NCBI GenBank assembly: GCA_026390695.1
Contig: JAPLFL010000071.1
Location: 1 to 41,875 of the forward strand
Reading direction: 5' to 3'
DNA from: Candidatus Kapaibacterium sp.
GTDB lineage: Bacteria; Bacteroidota; Ignavibacteria; Kapaibacteriales; UBA2268
Length of the DNA stretch: 41,875 nt
In this document: piece after piece, positions 34,721 to 41,875 of the stretch
Layout of the letters: every line of letters begins with the position of its first letter
How positions within the stretch are numbered: position 1 is the stretch's first letter
Made by a program: the position numbers and the translations under genes
The notes under the pieces: model-generated
What the model saw: only the letters and a program-made list of their open reading frames with translations
What the model was told of the DNA's origin: nothing
Database searches by the model: none

Positions 34721-37678
34721 TTACTTCATAATAATAATTTTTATTGATTCTGTTAATTCCTGTGATTTTATCCGGCAGAAATATACTCCATCCGGTAGAT
34801 TATCAGGATAAAAATCAATTTTGTGCGTCCCCGCTCCTACAAATTCATTTGATAATAACTCGGCTAATTCCCTTCCGAAAATGTCTTCTAAAAGTAGAGA
34901 TACACTTGTGCTATGTTCAATTGTGAATGAAATCGAAGAATGCTCAAAAAATGGATTTGGTGTGATTTGTAAATTGTATGTTCTTTTTACCTCATTTTGA
35001 TCATAGATAGCTTTTGTACCTGCTTCCTGTGTTACGATAATTTGCTGAGATCCGGCGCCTATTGCCGTTACAGTAACTAATGCCGCTCTTGAGATAGTAT
35101 TCTTATTTTCCAAGGCAGTTAAGGTAATTGTTGAATTACCGTTTCCATAACTAATGTTTGCAGAAAGCCAAGACTGATCGCAGGAGATAATCCAATTTGC
35201 ATTTGAGTTAATCAAAAAAGACTTGCTGCTCATTGCCGGTGCAGAAATGCTTAAATTGTTTGGTGATACCAAAAGAGTTAAAGTTGATAATCCAGGTAAA
35301 TCGGATTCCCATAAACCTCGCCCATTTGTGGCTGCTCTGATTTTATTAATACTGTAAGCAATCTCTAATTCCTGAACATCTACATTGGGCAAACCGGTGA
35401 AAAATGGCTGCCATACTTTTAATGTATCATTAATCATGTAAACACCAACATCAGTTCCAACATATAATTCATTATTAGTATTATTTCTATAAACGATACA
35501 ATTAACCGGTAGATTTGGCAATCCGGTTGAGTAACTTGTCCAGGATTTTCCAGTATCAGCTGTCCCCCACACTTTATTTACAGAACTATAACCTGAAAAA
35601 GTGATATATGCACGACCGGGATTGGAATTACTCACTGCTATAGCCGTAATTTGAGATGAAGCAACGGGCAGATTCGACGTTTTATCTGCAAAATTAATTC
35701 CATCAACAGAAATAAATAATTTGTTTGATTTAGCTGCATAAATATAATCAGGATTCGATGGAGCATAGGCAAGAGCAATTAAATTTGTGGCTCCACCACT
35801 TACATTTCCAACTTGTTTAAAGCTCATTCCTTTATCACTCGTTCTCCAGACCTGTGATTTACCTACTAATAAAATTGAATCATTTGAGGGATGCATAATA
35901 AATGGAGTTATCCAACTGCCTTGTGCATTGACTCCTGTTCCGGAATTTGAACAAATAACATCGAAAAGAGGATAAGTATTATAGGCTTTAATTATCCACC
36001 CCATATAAGATTCAATATATACAATTGTGTCATTTGTTCTTTCCAAAATACATTCCATACCATCTCCTGTGTTAGGAGTAAAAATTGACCAATTACCGGA
36101 TTTAAAGCGTTGTGTGGCCATATCCTGATGCCCTGTAAAAATAGTATATGGATTCAGTGCTGAAGTTCCAAGTTTATACATTTGAGAAATTTGCTGTCCC
36201 TCATTTCTGGGTTTCCATGTTTTACCATAATTTGTAGTTTTCCATATTCCGCCATCATTACCTGAAAAATAAACAGAATCTGTTCCGGGTAAATATTCCA
36301 AGGCATGATGATCAGGATGAACCAATGGGCCACCAATTCCGTTACTTGTGTGCTTTATCCATGTTAATCCGCCGTCAAGGCTTCTCCAAGTATCGGTAGC
36401 TCCAACAATTATTGTATCCTTACGAATAGGTGAAACTGCCATTGAAAGATTATACCATGCCTGAGAACTCGGCACGCCAGCCAATATATTGGGAGTACTA
36501 GCCCGAAAAGTAAAATTATCTCCACCATCGGTAGAGCGATAAAATCCGTAAAAATCGTAGATACCTGGTTTGACAGCCACTACATAGATATAATTTGAAT
36601 CAGCAGGGGTAACTCCGATTTCGAGCCGACCCACACTTGAACCGGATGGTAATCCAGAAGTAATTTGATAAAATGTACCACCACCATCCGTTGACTTATA
36701 AAATGATCCCCCGTTAAATAATCCTGCAACTGCATAGACAACATTCGGATTAGTAGGTTTGAATTCTATATCTGTAAAATGTCCTTTCTGAACCTGAGTC
36801 CAGCTTGCACCTGCATTAAGCGTTCTATAAACACCATCACTGGTTGCAGCTAAAACCGTATCCGGATTTATTGGATTTATAATTATTTTATAAACATTCC
36901 TGTTCATACTGACCTGCCAGTTCATAGTGTTTGCTCCCCACGAGCCACCACCGTCTGTTGATTTGAAAATACCGATAGAGCTTAATGTTAATTGAGAGCC
37001 AGTGCCGTTTCCGTCACCTGTGGCAAGGTACATTATTTTTGTATTAACTGGATTAATCGCAAGATCAGAGCAACCGATAATAGAAAGTTGATCTGTATTC
37101 GCGCATGTCCAATTCAATCCACCGTCAGTGCTTGTCCATAAACCACCAGTAGGAGAGCCTGTCCACATAATTTGACTATTTTTCGGATCAAAGCGCAGGA
37201 AATTAACACGAGCAGAGCCTCCGAAAAATTCTCCACCCATTAAATTTCCGGTTGGACCAAGTGGAACCCAGTTTCCAGTGCTCTGGACAGAATTTTTTTT
37301 AACATTTTCAACGCACTTTTTATAAATATCGGAATTAAGATATTTTTGAAATTCAAGATAATTATTTGAGGGTAACGTAATGTCGCCTGTAGGGTAAACT
37401 CTTGATTCGGTGTGCCATTCCCAGCGCTTATACTGGGCATATCCCGGAAATTTCCCTTCGGTTTCAAACCCATTATCAAGACTGACCAGGCGACTAATAT
37501 TTCTTTTATCAAAATCTTTTTCATATAAATTAAATGCTTTTTGAATTTCGTAAAAATTACGAATTTTAGAACTGTCTGCCAGATTGTAAGGCTGGAAATA
37601 AGGGGAATACATCCAGGTCTGTGCCAGAGAAATTGATTTTAAAACAGAAATCAAAAAAAGAATGTATATTTTTTTCAT
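34721..37678 (-). CDS. Secreted sortilin/BNR beta-propeller protein with BACON and T9SS domains
   Basis: A 985-aa protein with a signal peptide (MKKIYILFLISVLKSISLAQ) and a charged region to about residue 130. Two large propellers follow (about 135-770) built from Asp-box/BNR repeats (STDGGLNWTCAN, KSTDGGGSWGAN, TTNYGKTWKPRN, TADTGKSWTSYS), as in VPS10/sortilin or xyloglucanase-like proteins. A BACON domain (about 795-885; SFLINSNANWIISCDQSWLS) and a T9SS type A tail (about 900-985; ITPNPFFEHSSIS) close it. No catalytic acid pair can be assigned by eye. It is likely surface-exposed and may bind glycans. Confidence 0.9.
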   Translation of the reverse strand: MKKIYILFLISVLKSISLAQTWMYSPYFQPYNLADSSKIRNFYEIQKAFNLYEKDFDKRNISRLVSLDNGFETEGKFPGYAQYKRWEWHTESRVYPTGDITLPSNNYLEFQKYLNSDIYKKCVENVKKNSVQSTGNWVPLGPTGNLMGGEFFGGSARVNFLRFDPKNSQIMWTGSPTGGLWTSTDGGLNWTCANTDQLSIIGCSDLAINPVNTKIMYLATGDGNGTGSQLTLSSIGIFKSTDGGGSWGANTMNWQVSMNRNVYKIIINPINPDTVLAATSDGVYRTLNAGASWTQVQKGHFTDIEFKPTNPNVVYAVAGLFNGGSFYKSTDGGGTFYQITSGLPSGSSVGRLEIGVTPADSNYIYVVAVKPGIYDFYGFYRSTDGGDNFTFRASTPNILAGVPSSQAWYNLSMAVSPIRKDTIIVGATDTWRSLDGGLTWIKHTSNGIGGPLVHPDHHALEYLPGTDSVYFSGNDGGIWKTTNYGKTWKPRNEGQQISQMYKLGTSALNPYTIFTGHQDMATQRFKSGNWSIFTPNTGDGMECILERTNDTIVYIESYMGWIIKAYNTYPLFDVICSNSGTGVNAQGSWITPFIMHPSNDSILLVGKSQVWRTSDKGMSFKQVGNVSGGATNLIALAYAPSNPDYIYAAKSNKLFISVDGINFADKTSNLPVASSQITAIAVSNSNPGRAYITFSGYSSVNKVWGTADTGKSWTSYSTGLPNLPVNCIVYRNNTNNELYVGTDVGVYMINDTLKVWQPFFTGLPNVDVQELEIAYSINKIRAATNGRGLWESDLPGLSTLTLLVSPNNLSISAPAMSSKSFLINSNANWIISCDQSWLSANISYGNGNSTITLTALENKNTISRAALVTVTAIGAGSQQIIVTQEAGTKAIYDQNEVKRTYNLQITPNPFFEHSSISFTIEHSTSVSLLLEDIFGRELAELLSNEFVGAGTHKIDFYPDNLPDGVYFCRIKSQELTESIKIIIMK

Positions 37679-37953
37679 GTTTACTTTAGATTAACTTTAA
37701 TTATTTCCAATTAGATAATCACCACAATAGAGATCAAAAAATTGCTCTCTGCTTGCCTTTAAGCTCAATAGCAATAAAACAATTTAAAGGGAAAAGTTAC
37801 AAAAAAAAACAATTAAATTAAGTTGAGCTCAAAAAAAATATAATTCTTAATATTTTTATTATTATCTTTGCTATTAGGTCAATAATTAATTTTTTATTCT
37901 AAAATAATTCATAACAAAGGCAAATATAATTTCATAAATAATCGGAGCAAAAA

Positions 37954-39153
37954 ATGGCAGTTACTGAAAAAAAACAAAGACTTATATTCATTGATGTATT
38001 GCGGGGAATAGCAGTTATCTGGATGATTGAGACCCATGTTGTTGACATTATGCTTAATAGAGGATATAAAGTTGGCTGGTTCTATAATCAACTAAATATT
38101 TCAAACGGATTTGTTGCAGTTAGTTTCTTGTTTTGTGCGGGAGCAGGCTTCTGGCTTGCCTCAATGCGCAAAGGCGATGATTACCGTAATTTCAGGCTTC
38201 CTCTGTGGATTTATATTAGACGTTTATTATTAATATTAGCAGTTGGATTCTGGCTCCACACGCCAATTCTATCACTTAGCAGATTAATTAATTTGGCTTA
38301 TGCACCTCTGAATCCTGCCGATCCTACCTTCCCCTATCGCACTTTCTATGGTATGATTGAATGCGATGTTTTGCAGGCAATTATTTATTCATCATTCATT
38401 TCATTATTTTTAATGATGATTATTAAAAATATGAAAATATTGCGCTGGGTCTTCCTTGTTTTAAGTGTTGCAGTGTTTGCATTAGCACCTATTATTTGGA
38501 ATATTAATTTCATGGATAAGTGTAATCCGTTTATCGGTGCTTTATTCACAGGTAGAATTCCCGGAACTCAGGTTATGATTTCTAAGTTCCCTTTATTCCC
38601 TTGGAGCGGATATTTTTTTGGTGGAGTTGCCCTCACAGCCTTTTTCATGGCAGCGGAGAACAAAAGACGATTTGCATGGATAGTTTTTATAATTACATTT
38701 ATTGCTCCACATGTAATCTTTTGGGTTAAAGACTTACCCTTTGTTTATCCCGGAAATCAAAATTGGTGGTGGAATTCACCCGGACATTCTTTATTTAGAA
38801 TAAGCGTTTCATCATGTGTTTTCGCATTTTTATATTTAACCGAAAATTATTACAGAAATTGGTTTATTTCCAAACCACTTCAGTTAAGCGGTCAGGAATC
38901 ACTTTTCTTATATACAAGTCATATCCTTTTAGTCTATAATATTATTCCAGGAGACTGGTTCAGGCAGTTTTACCAACTGAAAGGTAGTTTAGACTGGCTT
39001 GGAACACTTATTGCATTTATTGTGATAACTGTTCTGTGTTATTACGTATCCAAATTATGGCACATACTGAAGGATAGGGACATGTTTTGGGCAAGAGTTG
39101 TAATAAATGCTGTTTTACTATTTTTTATCGTGAAATTGGTGTTTACGCCGTAA
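37954..39153 (+). CDS. DUF1624/HGSNAT-like membrane acyltransferase
   Basis: A 399-aa protein with about ten membrane helices. The N-terminal RLIFIDVLRGIAVIWMIETHVVDIML is the signature of the heparan-alpha-glucosaminide N-acetyltransferase (YeiB/DUF1624) superfamily. Related proteins move acetyl groups from cytosolic acetyl-CoA to sugars on the outside, but the substrate here is unknown. It is monocistronic: a 275-bp upstream gap and a terminator at 39209-39237. The gene upstream runs in the other direction. Confidence 0.85.
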   Translation: MAVTEKKQRLIFIDVLRGIAVIWMIETHVVDIMLNRGYKVGWFYNQLNISNGFVAVSFLFCAGAGFWLASMRKGDDYRNFRLPLWIYIRRLLLILAVGFWLHTPILSLSRLINLAYAPLNPADPTFPYRTFYGMIECDVLQAIIYSSFISLFLMMIIKNMKILRWVFLVLSVAVFALAPIIWNINFMDKCNPFIGALFTGRIPGTQVMISKFPLFPWSGYFFGGVALTAFFMAAENKRRFAWIVFIITFIAPHVIFWVKDLPFVYPGNQNWWWNSPGHSLFRISVSSCVFAFLYLTENYYRNWFISKPLQLSGQESLFLYTSHILLVYNIIPGDWFRQFYQLKGSLDWLGTLIAFIVITVLCYYVSKLWHILKDRDMFWARVVINAVLLFFIVKLVFTP

Positions 39154-39208
39154 AATTATCAATAATCTCAAATATTTGATATAAACAATTATTTTTGAAA
39201 ATCTCTAC

Positions 39209-39237
39209 AACCCCTCTTTTGCAAAGAGGGGTTTTTT
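39209..39237 (+). terminator. Intrinsic terminator after the DUF1624 gene
   Basis: Perfect 11-bp stem AACCCCTCTTT (39209-39219) and AAAGAGGGGTT (39223-39233), loop TGC, then T-run to about 39237. The stem core is the same CCCCTCTTT/AAAGAGGGG palindrome that occurs inside both copies of the tandem duplication at 1761-2209, so a dispersed repeat may have been recruited as a terminator. Confidence 0.9.
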
Positions 39238-39388
39238 ATTCTACTTTATTCACCTATAACCTCAGTTGTTGACTGCTTCGCTCGCTGTAAAAATTATTAA
39301 CATCCAAAGAAATAAATACACTTCGATAATAATGTTGAAAAATTGTCAAAAATCATTTCCGGCATTATTAAATAGCCATTGCCCATTA

Positions 39389-40477
39389 TCAAAGGATTTG
39401 CTTTAATGCAAACGCATAGATCTCATTCTCATCAGGAAGTCCTATTGTCACTCTTAAACAATGTGGCAATCCGAATGGCCGCAAAGGCCGAATGATAACT
39501 CCTCTGCGTAATAATTGTTCGTTTATTCTATTAACTTCCTCTTCAGAATCATGTACTGTCATAACAAAATTAGCTTCTGATTTTATATATCTAATTCCAA
39601 GTTCGTCATAAAGATTATATAAAAATTCTTTACCAGTTTTATTAACCTTTAAGTAGTAATCCAGAAATTGCTTATCAGTCAAAGCCGCTATACCTGCAGC
39701 TTGCGATGGAATTCCCGGTTCGAATGGTAAACGCACTTTCAACATATATCCGACTAATTCAGGATTTGCAAATCCATATCCAATGCGGATTCCGGCAAGT
39801 CCGTAAGCTTTTGAGAATGTTCTAAGGGTTACAATATTGTCACGACGATAATCCATTGAATTCGGGAAATCGGGATTATCTGTAACAAATTCAAAATATG
39901 CCTCATCGACAATAATGATAATATTTTCCGGCACCAAATTAATAAACTCTTCAAATTGCTTTTTTGTAAATATTGTGCCAGTCGGTGAATTCGGATTTAC
40001 GAGATAAATCACTTTAGTCTTTGGAGTTATTGCATCCAGAATGGCGCCCAGATCAAAACCATAATTTTCATCCAAAGGAAGCAGGTGCAACTTTATTCCG
40101 ATTGCTTTCGTGATGACATAGAATCCAACAAAAGTCCCTGTTACGGTTATAGCTTCATCATCATCATTTAGAAAAGTACGCATTAAAGTTTGGATAATAG
40201 CCTCAGAGCCATGTCCGGTAATAATACAACTTGTTTCTATATGAAAAAATTCGGATAATTTTGTTCTTAGAGTCATAGAAGCTATATCGGGATAGCGATT
40301 AAGTTGATGAATAGAGTTTATCATGGCTTGTATTGCCAGAGGAGAGACTCCAAGTGGATTTTCATTCGAGGCTAATTTTATTACCCTTTCAAATCCATAT
40401 TCTTTCTGAATGTCTTCAATTAATCTTCCGGGCTTGTATGGCTGCAAATCAATAATGTGGCGTGGTACTTCTATCAT
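39389..40477 (-). CDS. hisC: Histidinol-phosphate aminotransferase
   Basis: A 362-aa PLP fold-type I aminotransferase. PLP lysine K223 lies in TLRTFSKAYGLAGIRIGYG; other markers are ASNENPLGVSP (about 36-46), TGHGSEAI, NPNSPTGT (161-168) and DEAYFEF (191-197). It transfers an amino group from glutamate to imidazole-acetol phosphate in histidine synthesis, and homologues accept aromatic substrates. Its ATG overlaps the stop of the panE-like gene (40474-40477), and no other his gene is nearby. An aromatic aminotransferase role is therefore possible. Confidence 0.92.
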   Translation of the reverse strand: MIEVPRHIIDLQPYKPGRLIEDIQKEYGFERVIKLASNENPLGVSPLAIQAMINSIHQLNRYPDIASMTLRTKLSEFFHIETSCIITGHGSEAIIQTLMRTFLNDDDEAITVTGTFVGFYVITKAIGIKLHLLPLDENYGFDLGAILDAITPKTKVIYLVNPNSPTGTIFTKKQFEEFINLVPENIIIIVDEAYFEFVTDNPDFPNSMDYRRDNIVTLRTFSKAYGLAGIRIGYGFANPELVGYMLKVRLPFEPGIPSQAAGIAALTDKQFLDYYLKVNKTGKEFLYNLYDELGIRYIKSEANFVMTVHDSEEEVNRINEQLLRRGVIIRPLRPFGLPHCLRVTIGLPDENEIYAFALKQIL

Positions 40478-41433
40478 TTGATTCCATTCGAATTTGATTT
40501 TTTTGTGATTGCTTTAACTAAATTTGTGAATATCAGATTTAAGGGTGTCTGAATATAGTGTTTGCGCCCGTATTCGACAATTTTCCCGTTTATATAATCT
40601 ATTTCTGTTTCTCTGCCATTAAGCATATCTACTGCAATAGAAGGTAAATGTGTTCCAGCATTCTTCAAACTTCGCAATAATAATCTTGAAATATTATCCC
40701 GAAATTTTACACCTTCTGCTTTGGCCACCTCTAAAGACTCGAAAATTAATTGTTCTACAATCTCAAGAGTTTCGGAATTACTCATAGCTTCCTTAATATT
40801 TAAATTAGAAATACCACAAAGAGGACTGATAGAAGCTATAAGTATCATTTTTTCCCAAACATGATTTGTCAGCGAAAACGAATCAATATTCTTGGTATCC
40901 ATTCCGACACTTGAGAGTAATTCGGCAATTTTAGATGATATTTCCGGATTGGAATCGTTAATGGAAGCAATATAGTTAGGTGGAGCAAAAAACGTCACAT
41001 TCGATACGTTCGGTGCATTTAATACTCCAGCAAAGTTGATGACCATTCTCAAAAGCTGCGATTCATTAAAATGGCTAATGTATTGATTTGTGATGTCAAT
41101 TCCATTTTGAGCACACATTACATAAACATTATTGTGCTGATACTTTTCAACCTGATTAAGAATTGTTTCGACCCGATAAGATTTCACTGCGCTAATTATT
41201 ACATCGACACCATGATCGAGTAGCTCCTGCACAGAAGAGTAATTATAATCGAAAAAACAGGATTTCTGATAATGACCAATTAATTTCACTCCGTCCTGAC
41301 GGATGAGATTCATCTTATCCTTATCATAATCACATATTGCAACTTCGCAACCTGCTTCTTTTAAATGAACAGCTAAAATCAGACCCACAGAGCCGAGTCC
41401 GATAATCCCGATCTTCAACTTTTTTGCTCCCAT
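40474..41433 (-). CDS. Ketopantoate reductase family protein (PanE/ApbA)
   Basis: A 319-aa Rossmann-fold dehydrogenase. The nucleotide motif is GIIGLGSVGLILAVHL (about 9-24), with ICDYD for cofactor choice, the ISAVKSYR hinge, CAQNGID and a C-terminal all-helical domain with KMILIASISPLCGI and GRETEIDYINGKIVEYGRKH. PanE reduces 2-dehydropantoate to pantoate for coenzyme A synthesis, using NADPH. Coupled to hisC, which is unusual, so substrate assignment is uncertain. No panB or panC is present. The 441 bp upstream show no gene. Confidence 0.88.
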   Translation of the reverse strand: MGAKKLKIGIIGLGSVGLILAVHLKEAGCEVAICDYDKDKMNLIRQDGVKLIGHYQKSCFFDYNYSSVQELLDHGVDVIISAVKSYRVETILNQVEKYQHNNVYVMCAQNGIDITNQYISHFNESQLLRMVINFAGVLNAPNVSNVTFFAPPNYIASINDSNPEISSKIAELLSSVGMDTKNIDSFSLTNHVWEKMILIASISPLCGISNLNIKEAMSNSETLEIVEQLIFESLEVAKAEGVKFRDNISRLLLRSLKNAGTHLPSIAVDMLNGRETEIDYINGKIVEYGRKHYIQTPLNLIFTNLVKAITKKSNSNGIK

Positions 41434-41875
41434 ACCCTCTAATTTTTAAATTTAATAAATATAATTTTAATTTTAGACCAAACAACAAATTTACAAAAAT
41501 TCTTGAATAAATTTCTCTTTTTTTTGTGATGTTAAGGATTGTTTTTGCCAGAAATTAATCAATGCACAGTGCAATATCCTTTAAAAACCACCACCCTACC
41601 ATAAATATAATAATCAGAAAACTATACAATGAGGATGTCTCAAAAGTCTCATTACTGTCATTCCTGCGAATGCAGGAATGACAAGAAATTGAAGTTTTCA
41701 CACGGTCTCATACACAGGAATGACATTTTTGTTGGATATGTGGCTTTTGAGTTTGTATGTTTGAAAAGCAGGCTTAACCAAAAATTGATTAATTTAGTTT
41801 TTGGTAAAAATAAAATTTATAAACAATTAATGGAGAAGCCATGCTTAGAATGCAAAATACGCAATTAGATTATTC
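41434..41875. other. Right-end gap, repeat only
   Basis: No supported gene. Apart from a MITE-like element at 41656-41725 the sequence is AT-rich. The frame opening at 41629 runs through that repeat and shows no domain. Confidence 0.6.
41656..41725. repeat. Double-hairpin MITE-like element, copy 4
   Basis: Perfect 12-bp arms TGTCATTCCTGC (41656-41667) and GCAGGAATGACA (41672-41683), loop GAAT; a third, inverted and degenerate ACAGGAATGACA follows near 41714-41725. The layout and about 70-bp length match copies 2 and 3. Confidence 0.75.

Noticed and set aside
41629-41868. 79-aa frame at the right end
   Set aside because: It crosses MITE-like copy 4 and lacks any recognisable domain.

Overview
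The window is AT-rich chromosomal DNA, mostly coding, from a Gram-negative bacterium of the Bacteroidota/Chlorobi/Ignavibacteria (FCB) assemblage. The evidence is four predicted secreted proteins ending in type IX secretion (T9SS type A) sorting domains, a BACON domain, an LptD-type barrel next to a DUF4292 lipoprotein, PD40/OmpA proteins, and many starts without a strong Shine-Dalgarno. An Ignavibacteria/Kapabacteria-like lineage is my best guess, but no rRNA or marker gene is present to fix it.

Layout. 1-2972 is a repeat-rich accessory region: a TTTGCATA motif cluster, a frameshifted WD40/T9SS gene, a tandem duplication of about 221-228 bp, a 21-bp-period minisatellite of about 23 units, and MITE-like TGTCATTCC elements. 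2973-8822 is a minus-strand run: queD, ccoG, fixH/ccoH, two CHASE2 membrane proteins without output domains, and a FecR-like secreted protein. The last four are packed as tightly as an operon. 8911-12537 (+) holds a DUF4292 lipoprotein and LptD. 12706-13338 (-) is a Sua5/YrdC protein. 13415-16876 (+) holds a PASTA-only membrane protein, a PD40-OmpA lipid-independent envelope protein and a second FecR-like protein of the same length as the first, followed by an intrinsic terminator. 16990-18096 holds a convergent GDPD/cutA pair that abut exactly. 18400-19118 (-) is an NlpC/P60 lipoprotein preceded by a coupled 44-aa membrane protein.

19467-24122 (-) is a giant vWA + WD40 + T9SS protein. 24274-28490 (+) is a cytochrome c maturation cluster, ccmC-ccmD-ccmE-ccmF, with a CxxxY-type CcmE. 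28750-32430 (+) is a biotin-carrier, secreted esterase and M20 amidohydrolase operon. 32471-34624 (-) is an unusual transcription-factor-like chimera with RNAP alpha-CTD-like, sigma region 4-like and HARE-HTH-like segments. 34721-37678 (-) is a sortilin/BNR propeller protein with BACON and T9SS domains. 37954-39153 (+) is a DUF1624/HGSNAT-like membrane acyltransferase. 39389-41433 (-) is a panE-like and hisC pair.

Functional reading. Two respiration modules (ccoGH, ccmCDEF) point to c-type cytochromes and a cbb3-type oxidase encoded elsewhere. Much of the rest concerns the cell envelope: LptD, OmpA, PASTA, NlpC/P60, FecR-like proteins and T9SS cargo. The best candidates for something undescribed are the CHASE2-CHASE2-FecR module attached to fixH, the transcription-factor chimera at 32471-34624, and the 21-bp heptad array at 2249-2738. 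No tRNA, rRNA, transposase, phage gene or CRISPR array was recognised. All functional calls come from reading motifs by eye; no database search was run.
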